A model generated the notes under the pieces. It had not been told where the DNA came from. It saw only the letters and a program-made list of their open reading frames with translations, and ran no database searches. DNA of 64,000 nucleotides from assembly GCA_902384795.1 (NCBI GenBank), contig CABMDC010000004.1, forward strand, positions 65,002 through 129,001, in the 5' to 3' direction. The first letter of the stretch is position 1; the number at the start of each line of letters is the position of its first letter. This document shows positions 17,267-27,700 of the stretch, in pieces. The DNA comes from Candidatus Gugararchaeum adminiculabundum. GTDB lineage: Archaea; Micrarchaeota; Micrarchaeia; Burarchaeales; Gugararchaeaceae. The translations under genes and the position numbers were made by a program.

Positions 17267-20200
17267 CTATTCGATTTTCCCTGGTTTCTCCGCCATTTCG
17301 AGTTTCTGTTTCTTGCGCTTCAAAAGCAGGAGAATCAGGAAAACCGGCAAAAATAGGAGGACTACTAATATAGACACGGTTATTGCTCCGGGCAGGGTAT
17401 GTATCAATTCCCAAATGCCCTGGGACTTGGGCGGAATTGGAGGCGGAGGCAATGGGGCATTGTCCATGAGATATGTCGCCCGCTGTGCAAGCTCGCTTGC
17501 TTTGTTGTAATCGCCGTTCGCATAGGCCGCATCCGCCTGCGCGAGCAGGTTTGCGGCTTCTTCAACCGGCTTGCCCTGCTTCTTCGCCTCGTCCAGTTCT
17601 TTTTTCACATTGTCGATTTCCTTCTTTGTTTCGTCTTTCTTCTTTTCATCGATGATTATTGCAGCGCACGCATTGCTTGTGCATTTTTCTCCGCTCGCGC
17701 AGTCGCCGTCGGCGCAGCATTCGTAGGGAACCCACACATGGTTTTCAGCATGGCCGCAGGTTCCGGAGATTTTGGTGCATGAATGGGATGCGCAGATGCT
17801 GTCGCTCGCGCACTCGGAATCGCTGCAGCATTTATAGCCGGTCCAGGCATGGCCCGCGGCATAGCCGCACACTCCCTCGATTTTGGTGCATCCGCCAACC
17901 AGGCACTTTTCGTCGTCTGCGCAGGCGGAATCCGAAGTGCATTTCGGAATTGGATTGTTGGAGCAGTCAACTGAAGAAATTATGGCGACATCGGCCCTGA
18001 GAAGCGGGTAGGTTGCCAAAATTCGGTATTCCCCGGTTCTTGAAGCGGTTAGCAGCGCAGAACCGCTGGCGCCGGTGGTGGTGGACATTTCAGTTGTTTT
18101 TCCATTGTAGAACAGGGAAACGTCCGCGCTTGTTACTGTCCTATGCTTGTCGCGCACAACAACTTCAAACGGAAAGTTAACGCAGACTTCTTCAGGGACC
18201 GAAATTTTCAGGAAGTTGGGCAAATCGTGCCTGGGCTCGACATTGGGGGAAGAGGAGGATAGAACAGTGATGTTAATCTGCACGTTATTCGGATTGTTGC
18301 TGGAATCGTTCGCAGTGACCGTGATCTGGTAAATCCCCTCGTCAAGGAAAGTGGCATTGGTGAGAACTCCGTTGTTGATGTCCATGGTGAAATTCCCGGT
18401 GTCGTTTACGAAATATTCAACAGTGCCGGAATTGTCAGTGGCGTTCAGATCATAGGAGAACTGCAGGCCCAGGGCTGCTATCTGGTTAACCGGGGTTTCA
18501 ACCCACTCGGGAGGAGTCGTGTCAATCACAGTGAGATTGATCTGCACGGTGTTCGGATTGTTGCTGGAATCGTTCGCAGTGACCGTGATCTGGTAAATCC
18601 CCGGCCCGAGTGAAGTGGAGTTTGTTAGGAATCCGGTGACCATGTCCATGGTGAAATTGCCGCTGTCGTTTGTGAAATATTCCACTAATCCGGAATTGTC
18701 AGTGGCATTCAAATCATAGTAGAAGGATGATGCCGAATAAATTGTCTGGTTGGCCGGGGTTTCGTCCCACACCGGGGGCGTGCCGTCCACGGAGGAGAAA
18801 CTTGTCTGCGCAGTGTCCAGGTTATCGCTGGAATCTAGTGCATACAAAGTTACTGCGTAATCCCCGAAGGCGGTGGTGTCCGGGAAATCAACGCTCCAGT
18901 CAGTGGCAGTGGAGTTTGAAAGCGAATAGTTGACAGCTATGCCGCCCGGGTAGGTCACTTCCGCGATCACCTGCGAAACAAGAATATTGTCGCTGACCAC
19001 CGCGGCTATGGTGACGCTGTCTCCTGCGGACTGCGGCGAGGGGAGCGCACTAAGCGAGGAGATCACCGGGTCGGTGCTGTCCCTTACCTCCACGAGGACG
19101 GGCAGGTCGAAGGTAACGGTCGTGGCAAATTCATCATCGAATAAGAATGCGAATGTCGCATTGCCCGAATAGGAGCCTGGCGGCTGGTTCCAGAGAACGC
19201 TTAGGTTCGTTTCCACGGTTCCGTTCTCCTGCGCGAGTATGGGCAGTGCGCCCACGAAGTAGGAGAGGTTGGTGCTATTGATAATGCCCGAACCGCTTGT
19301 GAGGTTTGAGAAAGTGAGCGTGAGCGCCGATACGTTCGCATTGGTCTCGTCCACATTTGATACGTTTATGCCGAAGGTTGCGTTCTCGTTGTCATACACT
19401 ATTCCGAAATCAATGTCGCCCACTGCCAGCGCAGTCCCGACATCCTTTTCAAAGGTCATGGAATCGCTTGTGTCCATCACCTGGTGGCCGTCATAGTCGA
19501 AACCCTGGCCGCTGATAGTGCCAAAGGACGTTCCGTCCGGCGCGCAGCCCGTGTCCACAAATATTCCGAAAGGAGTTGACCTGCCGTAGCCGATATTTTC
19601 CACCGAGGGCGGGGTGAACGAAACACAGCTGGAAAGCAGGCCGATCAGGTCATTGTATGCAAGCGCGACATTGGAAGCGTTTGCCCAGCCGGAGCTGTCA
19701 TTCATGTTATAGCTTCTGGACATGCCCGAGGTGTAGGAGCTCACTGCGATATGCACACCCGCGGGCGTGATGTTCAGCATCCTGCCGAAGTTCTTGGAAT
19801 CACTCGCCTGATTGTTTGACTCGTCGTATTCCGAAGGCGTTGCATTGGAAAGAACTGCAAACAGCGGCTTGGATTCCGAACCGCAGGTGCCTGTTTCATG
19901 CGTCCAGTTGAAAGCAAGTGTTTCGGAATTCTCAGGGAATGGAAGCAATTTGGCATAATTGAAATCAGCGGTTGATGCGGTGGTGAAAAGCCCGATTCCT
20001 CCGTAGGGGATGGGATTGGTTGTGTCATTGTAAGTCATGACCAGCCGGTTGTTGATGTAAATATAGGAAACATTGCCAACTACGACAACTTTTTCCGTGA
20101 ACCAATCCGAAGCCAGGCTGAAGTTCAGGGATGTTCCCAGGGCCTTGTTTGCGGGCGCGTACTTTGCCAGGTTGACCTTGTAGCCAGTGGCTGCCGCATA

Positions 20201-23200
20201 GCTGATGTAGGTATAATAATAGTGGGTGCTGTTGGCCCTCCGGTAAACCAGCCCCACCCCGTTGCCCGTCACTCTCTTCATCCTGGCTTCATAGGTGTAA
20301 TTTTCCAGGTAGGAACTCACGCCGTTTGCATAGACTATCCTGTTCCCGCTTGCAAGCGACTGGCGCAGGACTCCGCTGGAAACAAGCCAGGTGCCCCCCA
20401 CGTTTGTCCAGAGCACCGGGACCCCGTCAACCTGGTTGAACACGTCATGGAAAAGCGCTCCGCTTAGGTTGCTAGAAACCTGCGAACCTATCAGGTTGCC
20501 CGGATCAACCTCGGTGTGATAAAGGGAAACAAGCACAGTGCCGTTCGCAACCCCTGAATTCTTGATGGACACGTTCAGGGTCACATTGTCGCATTCTGTT
20601 TTGGCGGCGCGCTCAACCGAGAAATTTACAATGGAGAAATCCGACCCGATCACGTTCATGGAGCGCGAAATATTATTGTCCAGTTCGTTCAGTTCATCAA
20701 ACGAATTGTTGGCATCAACAACCAGGGTCACGTTGTAAATCCTTATTTGCGTGAAAGTGTAGTTGATGGAAACGGTCGCATTGGTGCCTGCGCTTATGTT
20801 CACTGCAGTTGAATTCGCAAAGGCCCCGTCCAGGTAGATGCTTATGTTCGTATCGGAGGCGGTGGAACCTCCGGTGTTTGCAATCAGTGCATTTATGGTG
20901 CTCGGGGTGCCAAGAAGCGGCGGAGTGGTGATGTTCATGGAAAGCGGCTTGAGCTCGGGATGCCCGGACATTACCAGGACAATCTGGCGGGGCCAGTCAT
21001 AGGACTGGCCGATGGAGCGCGTGGTCAGGTTCCAGCCAACGCCGGATTTGGACAGGTTGAACGTGTGCGGGGAGTCGTAAAATATTGCATAGGGGTTTAG
21101 GAACTCGGTGGATTCCACATAGGCGACCTTTGGAGTCAGACCATTGACATCGGTAAGTCTGGCTCCGTCAGACTTTGTGCCATTGGACCGGTAGGAGTAG
21201 AAGGTTGCACCCGAAACATTTCCGCCCGTGGAATTTATCGCCTGCACCCTTACTGACCACTCGCGTTTTATCACATGGTTTGCCTGCACTGAACAGAAGG
21301 TGTTGGTCGCATCCAGCGCGCCGCCGCTTTCCCTGGGCGGCGAATCGGTCAGGTAAATATCTATCAGGCGGTTGTAGCAGAATGTATTGTTCCCGATCAT
21401 GGGAGTGGAATTCAAAAGGGCCTGAATCCCGTATGCCGAGCTGTTGTAGAGGGTATTGTTTGCGAGCACGGCCCTGGAGCCTGAAAGATAGACGCCGGCA
21501 TTGGTGCCGGTGGTGCCCCCGTTCAGCGTCAGGTTGTTCAGGATATAGGTGTTATTGGAATTCACATCATATATCCCGTTTATGAGGTTGCCCATTAGCG
21601 AGTTGTTGGAGAACGTGTTGTTGCGGCTGTTGACGCTGGCCGTCCCGTAGTTTCCGGTGGAGATGTTGTTGTCGGCTATCGTGTTGTTGCTGCTAAGATA
21701 GTAGGCACTATACCTGTCCAGGTAAATTCCCCGCGCATTGCCTGCAAGGGTGTTGTTCACAATGCTGTTGTTGGAGGAAGAGCGGAACCGCATGCCCGCA
21801 TAGCTGTTGTTGCGCAGAGTGTTGTTTGAAATTGTGAAGTTGTCGCTGAGCACGATATCTATGCCGACCGCGGTTGAAATCACCAGGTTGTCGGCTATGT
21901 TGCCGCTGGAGTAAGTGTTGAAGAAGATTGCCGAGGCGGTTGATGAATTGAAAATTGTATTGTTTGTCACAGTGATGTTAGCCGAACGGGCATCGATCCA
22001 GATGCCGGCAAAACTTTGATTGTATATTATATTTCCTCTTAGCGCGTTGTTGCTCGAAGTGCTGGTAAGAACAATGGCTGCCCTGTTGCCTCCGATCCCG
22101 TTCAGATAGAGCGTGTTGTTCTCGATCTGGCTCCGTGAAGATGACTGCAGGCGCATGCCGGTAATCCCATTGTCATAAGCCGTGTTGTTGGTGAGCCTGC
22201 CATCGGAAGATGTGGAAAGGACGATTCCATACTGAGTATTATTATAGGCATGATTATTGGAGAGGGTGTTGTTGTTTGAGGCTGAAAGGTAAATTCCGTA
22301 TAGGGAATTGTTGTTGACGGAATTGCCCAGTAGTGTGCTGGTGTTTGTGGAAGCGAGATAAATCCCATACTGGGTGTTGTTGTACACCGAGTTGCTCTCC
22401 AGGGTTATGTTCAGGGATGTCTGGAGATAGATTCCGCGGCTGAAGTTCAAAATCACGCAATTCTTTATGGTGTTGTTCGCCTTTGTGGGCATGTAAATCC
22501 CATAGCCGATTTTGCTCCCGCTGAGCGTGTGCCCGTTGCAATCCAAGACTATATTGCTTGCGCTTATGTTCAGCCCGTTGCCAGGGCAGTCGATCGCATC
22601 CCCGGCCAGGGTCGTGCTCATAGTTATATTAGTGCCGCAAGCAACATCGTACGGGGAATAGGGCCGGGTCAGATAAGGTATGTAAGTGACATTTCCCAGG
22701 GCAGTGTCATTGGCATAGTCATAGATTTTGCTTCTTATTTCATTCGCATCGGAAGTGCCCCAGTAGTTGTAAGTTGCGCTGACATTTGCATACATCCAGC
22801 TTTCAGCGTAGGTGTTGTTGTCCACAAAACTAAGGTTGATGCTGTCAATTATGCTATTGTACTGGAATGTGTTGTTCACTGAATTGTTTTGCACAAGAAT
22901 TCCGATCCCCGCGTAAGTTATGTTATTTTGGATCACGGTGTTGTAGGTGTTGTTTCCATATTTGGCGGGTGTCCATCCAAACATATCGTTCAGCACAATT
23001 CCGGCATAGCTCACCCCTACAATGGTATTCCCGTAAACTATCGTGCCATTTACCGCGTTTGCAAGTACGATTCCCGCTCCGATCTGCGGACTAGACATGT
23101 TTAGTACTGTGTTGTTCTCAATCCTGCCCCCCAGCAAACCTTGCACTACAATGCCGGCAAGCGACGGAACAATGCTTCCGTTAACCGTATTATTGGCGAT

Positions 23201-24400
23201 TACAATGTGGTCTTGGCCCTCGCCCATTGCGTCTCCTCCGATTGTCCAAATTCCTATTGCCACGCTGCCCCGGGTCACCACGGTATTATTTAAGATTGAG
23301 AGGTTCACAACGCCGGTGAATATTCCAATGCTCACCGGGCCCAGGAAGCCTCCCCCTCCGTCATAAACAGTTATATTGTTGTTCTCAATTGTTTCATTCT
23401 CATGTTGCGGGGACGGCGCGTCCAGATTAAACATGAATATTCCATTTGTCACGTCATCTATTGTGTTGCCGTCCACGGTGTTATTTACAAAATGCGGATA
23501 AAGACTGCCATGGCCGGTGAAAATTCCAGTGCTAGCGTTTGTATCTGTGACTCCGACCCGCCCATAAACCGTATTGTTCTGAATCAGCGTATTATTGGTC
23601 CCGACAAAATACACTCCCCCTGTGAAGTACTTTATCACGCAGTTCTTTACAATAATATTCTGCCTGTTGGTAGCAACAATCCCGTATATGTCGCTCACAT
23701 AATCATTCGTGCTTATGGTGTGGCCGTTGCAGTTAAGCACCACATTGTCTTCAGTAATAAGCAGCCCGTTGCCAGGGCAGTCGAGAAGGTCGGTTTCCAT
23801 GGTGCTGCTCGCACCTATGCTATCCCCGCAGTAGGTTATGAACGGGCATGAATCGTCACACACCATGTTGGTCGAAGTATCACAAGTTGAATTGGCAAAT
23901 TCGTTCGAATCGCCGGAATCATCATTGTAAATATCCTTGGAGGGATTGTAGCATGAAGTGATGTTCGTGGCATTGTTGTCCTGGGACAGGGGGCCGATGT
24001 AAACACCATACTGGGTGTTATCGTACACGAAATTGTTTAGGAGGCTGTCGTTTGAAGAGGACTCGAGCCAGATGCCGTTCGTGAAGTTTGAGATTATGCA
24101 GTTCTTTAGGGTGATGTTGTTCCATCCGGTTGAATTTACTCCGGAGCCGTTCTGTTCTCCAGTCAGGGTGTGGTGGTTGCAATCCAGTGTGATGCCATCG
24201 GCTCCGATTATGGCCCCGGATTCATTGCAGTACAGGTTGAAACTCATCGTTGCATTGGTTGTGATCGTATGGCCGCACCTGAGATTTACCATATCCGTTT
24301 CCTCTGTGGAGTAGTTGCTGAAGCCCGACACCTGCGCGACCAGGGTTCCGCCGGAGTAAGAAGTCAGGTTGCACAACGCAGGATCGTTGTCGCATCTCAC
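17267..24400 (-). CDS. Giant surface protein, C-terminal part (after an in-frame stop)
   Basis: This 2377-codon frame from GTG 24400 is the C-terminal part of a larger gene. The frame continues upstream through sensible coding sequence to a TAA at 24713-24715, with no usable start or signal peptide. Order: the end of an Ig-like domain; beta-helix blocks of PbH1 repeats (about 60-1000); a CARDB-like region with N-T-N-I-S-I-Y-L and related strands; a concanavalin-like domain (VFNQVDGVPVLWTNVGGTWLV and onward); Ig/cadherin-like repeats (NDSGNFTMD); two Cys-rich repeats; a coiled coil (KKDETKKEIDNVKKELDEAKKQ); a transmembrane helix (ITVSILVVLLFLPVFLILLLL); and a basic tail. The C-terminal 250 residues are nearly identical to those of the 11157-17180 protein. 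Unless the stop is read through or is a sequencing error, this part would not be exported. Confidence 0.8.
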   Translation of the reverse strand: MRCDNDPALCNLTSYSGGTLVAQVSGFSNYSTEETDMVNLRCGHTITTNATMSFNLYCNESGAIIGADGITLDCNHHTLTGEQNGSGVNSTGWNNITLKNCIISNFTNGIWLESSSNDSLLNNFVYDNTQYGVYIGPLSQDNNATNITSCYNPSKDIYNDDSGDSNEFANSTCDTSTNMVCDDSCPFITYCGDSIGASSTMETDLLDCPGNGLLITEDNVVLNCNGHTISTNDYVSDIYGIVATNRQNIIVKNCVIKYFTGGVYFVGTNNTLIQNNTVYGRVGVTDTNASTGIFTGHGSLYPHFVNNTVDGNTIDDVTNGIFMFNLDAPSPQHENETIENNNITVYDGGGGFLGPVSIGIFTGVVNLSILNNTVVTRGSVAIGIWTIGGDAMGEGQDHIVIANNTVNGSIVPSLAGIVVQGLLGGRIENNTVLNMSSPQIGAGIVLANAVNGTIVYGNTIVGVSYAGIVLNDMFGWTPAKYGNNTYNTVIQNNITYAGIGILVQNNSVNNTFQYNSIIDSINLSFVDNNTYAESWMYANVSATYNYWGTSDANEIRSKIYDYANDTALGNVTYIPYLTRPYSPYDVACGTNITMSTTLAGDAIDCPGNGLNISASNIVLDCNGHTLSGSKIGYGIYMPTKANNTIKNCVILNFSRGIYLQTSLNITLESNSVYNNTQYGIYLASTNTSTLLGNSVNNNSLYGIYLSASNNNTLSNNHAYNNTQYGIVLSTSSDGRLTNNTAYDNGITGMRLQSSSRSQIENNTLYLNGIGGNRAAIVLTSTSSNNALRGNIIYNQSFAGIWIDARSANITVTNNTIFNSSTASAIFFNTYSSGNIADNLVISTAVGIDIVLSDNFTISNNTLRNNSYAGMRFRSSSNNSIVNNTLAGNARGIYLDRYSAYYLSSNNTIADNNISTGNYGTASVNSRNNTFSNNSLMGNLINGIYDVNSNNTYILNNLTLNGGTTGTNAGVYLSGSRAVLANNTLYNSSAYGIQALLNSTPMIGNNTFCYNRLIDIYLTDSPPRESGGALDATNTFCSVQANHVIKREWSVRVQAINSTGGNVSGATFYSYRSNGTKSDGARLTDVNGLTPKVAYVESTEFLNPYAIFYDSPHTFNLSKSGVGWNLTTRSIGQSYDWPRQIVLVMSGHPELKPLSMNITTPPLLGTPSTINALIANTGGSTASDTNISIYLDGAFANSTAVNISAGTNATVSINYTFTQIRIYNVTLVVDANNSFDELNELDNNISRSMNVIGSDFSIVNFSVERAAKTECDNVTLNVSIKNSGVANGTVLVSLYHTEVDPGNLIGSQVSSNLSGALFHDVFNQVDGVPVLWTNVGGTWLVSSGVLRQSLASGNRIVYANGVSSYLENYTYEARMKRVTGNGVGLVYRRANSTHYYYTYISYAAATGYKVNLAKYAPANKALGTSLNFSLASDWFTEKVVVVGNVSYIYINNRLVMTYNDTTNPIPYGGIGLFTTASTADFNYAKLLPFPENSETLAFNWTHETGTCGSESKPLFAVLSNATPSEYDESNNQASDSKNFGRMLNITPAGVHIAVSSYTSGMSRSYNMNDSSGWANASNVALAYNDLIGLLSSCVSFTPPSVENIGYGRSTPFGIFVDTGCAPDGTSFGTISGQGFDYDGHQVMDTSDSMTFEKDVGTALAVGDIDFGIVYDNENATFGINVSNVDETNANVSALTLTFSNLTSGSGIINSTNLSYFVGALPILAQENGTVETNLSVLWNQPPGSYSGNATFAFLFDDEFATTVTFDLPVLVEVRDSTDPVISSLSALPSPQSAGDSVTIAAVVSDNILVSQVIAEVTYPGGIAVNYSLSNSTATDWSVDFPDTTAFGDYAVTLYALDSSDNLDTAQTSFSSVDGTPPVWDETPANQTIYSASSFYYDLNATDNSGLVEYFTNDSGNFTMDMVTGFLTNSTSLGPGIYQITVTANDSSNNPNTVQINLTVIDTTPPEWVETPVNQIAALGLQFSYDLNATDNSGTVEYFVNDTGNFTMDINNGVLTNATFLDEGIYQITVTANDSSNNPNNVQINITVLSSSSPNVEPRHDLPNFLKISVPEEVCVNFPFEVVVRDKHRTVTSADVSLFYNGKTTEMSTTTGASGSALLTASRTGEYRILATYPLLRADVAIISSVDCSNNPIPKCTSDSACADDEKCLVGGCTKIEGVCGYAAGHAWTGYKCCSDSECASDSICASHSCTKISGTCGHAENHVWVPYECCADGDCASGEKCTSNACAAIIIDEKKKDETKKEIDNVKKELDEAKKQGKPVEEAANLLAQADAAYANGDYNKASELAQRATYLMDNAPLPPPPIPPKSQGIWELIHTLPGAITVSILVVLLFLPVFLILLLLKRKKQKLEMAEKPGKIE
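17667..17767 (-). repeat. 101-bp segment identical to 11548-11648
   Basis: Second copy of the identical Cys-rich coding segment shared by the two tandem giant genes. Confidence 0.85.
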
Positions 24401-24712
24401 CCCGTTCTTCAGCAGGAAGGGAACGTCCTCGTCTTCGTAGGGCAGCCCATAGAAAGTGATTTCTGCGCTAGTGTTGAGGTTTGAGAGCCACCCGGTGTCC
24501 GCTATCCCGACCAGGTTGTCCTCCAGGTAAACATTTGTGCCGATTGCAAGGTCAGTAAGGAGGGTGAGATTAGCGGACGGCGCCCAGGATATTTTTCCGA
24601 ACGAATTCTCATAGGTTGGATACTGCGCGCACGTTAGGCTCCCTGTTGAGGAATACTCCAGGGAAAGAGGGGGGTAGCTTGGGGCGATGTGGAAAGTCTC
24701 ATTGAACGCGGA

Positions 24713-27700
24713 TTAATTGTAGGTGAAATCGTTTCCAGCCCCATTTGCAATAAGCACGTCATTGGCAAAGCCATAGCAGGTTACGGGGAAACCTGTGCAG
24801 TTGTCAAAACCAAATGAGCTGTCAAGGTAAAGAGTCGTGTTCATTCCAGAACCGTTCATGTCCGCGCATGCCACATCAAAATTGCGGGCCGTGGAAACAT
24901 TCGCAACAGGCTGGCCGTCTGCGGTGATTATACTCATGGTTTGGATTCCAGAGAGGTTGGTTAGGAAAAACACGCCGGTCGAGCCATATTGGTCTACGCC
25001 ATTGCAGACCCTCGTGCCTGCGATTACAGGAGAGAACGAAGCATCATAGAACACTTCGGTTTCATTGCTGCTCCCACTGTCCTGGACCAGCGTGTTGTAG
25101 AAGCCGTTGTTAGACCAGTCATTGTTGCAGGAGGGGAACTCCAGCTGAACTCCGTAGGTGGTCACGTTCTCCACGCTGTAATTGAGATAGGGAGAACTGT
25201 AGTCGGGAACCAGGCTTATCAAATTAAACGCGTCCGCATGGAACGTATAATTGTTGCCCGGTCCATTCGTGGTGAGCACACCGGGTGCAAGCCCGTAGCA
25301 TATGCCCGGCGCAGCCAGGGCGGTTTCCAGGTCATTGCAGGTATTCCAGCCGAATGTGGTGCTTTCAAAATACATTGTCGCATTATCAAGGCCGTCCACG
25401 CCTCCGAAGTTTACGCATGCCACGCCGTAATCCGCCGAAGTGTTTATGTGGCTGTAAATTTCGCCGTTATAAATGATGTCCACCGGTGAACCTGGCCCTC
25501 CGGCTCCCTCGGGGAGGAGGAATGAAACTGCATTGGAACTGGAATAGCCATTGGTGCATTCCCTTGATTCCGTGGGGGAGATGTTTAGATAACCTGGATT
25601 TTCATAGCCGATTGGGATATGCAAATCCCCGGTGAGGCCGGTGTCATTGAAAGTAAAGTTATTGCCGATTCCATGGCCGACCAGCACGCTCTTTGCAAAA
25701 CCATAGCAAGGTGCGCCGAGCGAATCTGGGTTGCTTATGTCGTCGCAGCTGTTGAAACCAAAGGTGGATCTGAAATAGATAGTGGTGTTGTCAGATGCCC
25801 CTATGCCGGATAGATCCAAGCAGGCAGCATCGTAATTCGCGTTCGGATCTGCGATTCCCAAAATTTCGCCGCCATAGATTATGCTTTGCACTGAAGGCAG
25901 AGTGATGCTTCCACCTTCATCGCCCGTGTAAACATCGTTCCAGCCGCCACTGGCAACGCATACGTCACTGCTGCAATTTGCCGAGCAGCATTCGCCATTT
26001 CCACCGCAAGCCCCATCATTCGCCGTGCAACCCATAAAAGTGTCTGGGCCGCATGCACCAAAACCCCAACCGGTGCAGCATGTTTCGCAAGCCGGTTCGC
26101 CACCCCCTCCGCAAGATTCCCCGTTAAGAACACAGGCCGCGCACACTCCGCCAGCGCAATTTCCCGAGCAGCAATCGGTGCCTGCGCCGCAATTATCCCC
26201 CATGGAAAAACATGCGCTGTCGGTGCTTGTGCATTCATCGGCCTGGCAGATATCGCCGCTTCCCGTGTATCCGCAGCAATTATCATTCCCCAGGCAAGCT
26301 TCCCCCTCATGCACGCAATCCGGGCTGCATACGCCGCCATCGCAGTGGGTTGAACAGCATTCGTCATCGCTACTGCACGACTGCAATGCGAAGGTACAGC
26401 TTGGCGCTCCGCCTCCCCCGCTGCCCATATTATTGAAAAACGAAATAGCATCGGGTATCGCGTAGGGATTTCCTTCGCCATCGAACCCAAACCCATTGGT
26501 GCAGTTCCTTGTGCCCACGGCAAGCGGGGTCAATGATGCGGCATAAAGAGGCGTTGAAACAGGCGAGAGCGAGCTTCGGTATATGCTCATTATTTCGCTG
26601 CTCCCGGTGTTGTTCAGGGTGTTGCCCTCAATCGTAAGATAGCTCGAGTTGTACAGGTAAATCGCGCCCGCGGTTTGATTGAACAGCGTGTTATTGGAGA
26701 TAACGGTGTGCGGGCTGTTCCTCACCATCAGGGCCACTGCGCTGCTGTTGTACAATGAATTCAACGTGATGGTGATGTAGCTATTGCCGTCCAGGTATAT
26801 GCTCGAATAGGTGCTGTTGGAAATCGTATTGTTATCTATGAACGTGTCTTCGCTGTTTACCATATATATTCCATAGCGCCAGCTGTTGTTGATGGTATTC
26901 TGAATCACGTGATTCGAATCGACCCCGTCCAGGGTTATCGCGGCGCCCGAGCCGGTCAAGTTTGCATTTATGGTGTTGTTCTGTATCCAGTTGTTGGCGG
27001 GAGCCGACCCCCCAAAGGAAAAAATGCCGATTCCGCTTGCATCCGAACCTTCCCCTCCGCTTATGGTTATTAGATTGTTTATAATATTATTCGAGGAGCC
27101 TGCGAGTTGAATGCCATAGTAGCCGCCATCCCCGATGAGGGTTATGATGTTGTTCTCAACCGAGTTCCCATCCGCTGATCCTGCTTCGGTCAAAGCAAAT
27201 GCGCTGCCAGTGCTGGTGCTTATGATATTGTTGCGGAATACGCAACTGTCTCCTCCGCTGATTATTGCGTGGTGATTCGAACTCACCGCGGCCCCGTCTA
27301 TCAGCGTACAGTTCTTGACGGTCAGCCCGTTGTAGTTTGCAGTGTTGTTCACTCCATAATTATTTGCAGCCCCGCCGGTCGCATAGGTGATGGAATGGCT
27401 GTCGCAATCGAGCGTCACGCCGCCCGCGCCGATGGTGATTGCGGTTCCGGTGCACACCATATCATCGTTAAGGCGCTTGTTGGAATCGATTACTTCTCCG
27501 CACGAAGGCTGGGTTGAGCAAAGGAAGTAGCAATGCGTTGGTACGCATAGGATGTCGCAGTTCGCACCGGTCGCAATTTGGCAGGTTGTGCCGGAATAGG
27601 AGTTTGAGCCGTCTACGTCGAGTATGTCTTTAAATCCGTTGGCCGTATTTCCGCAGGCAGTGGTGCCGCTGGAGCTGAAGCCCGTGCAATTTTGGACATA

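Noticed and set aside
11191-24484. Many 60-140-codon frames antisense to the giant genes
   Set aside because: Repeated low-complexity codons (AAT, ACC) on the coding strand create long antisense frames; none has a promoter or a conserved motif.
24713-24715. TAA as a pyrrolysine-type recoded stop
   Set aside because: Pyrrolysine uses TAG, and no pylS, pylT or related gene is in the window; plain nonsense, readthrough or sequencing error remains.
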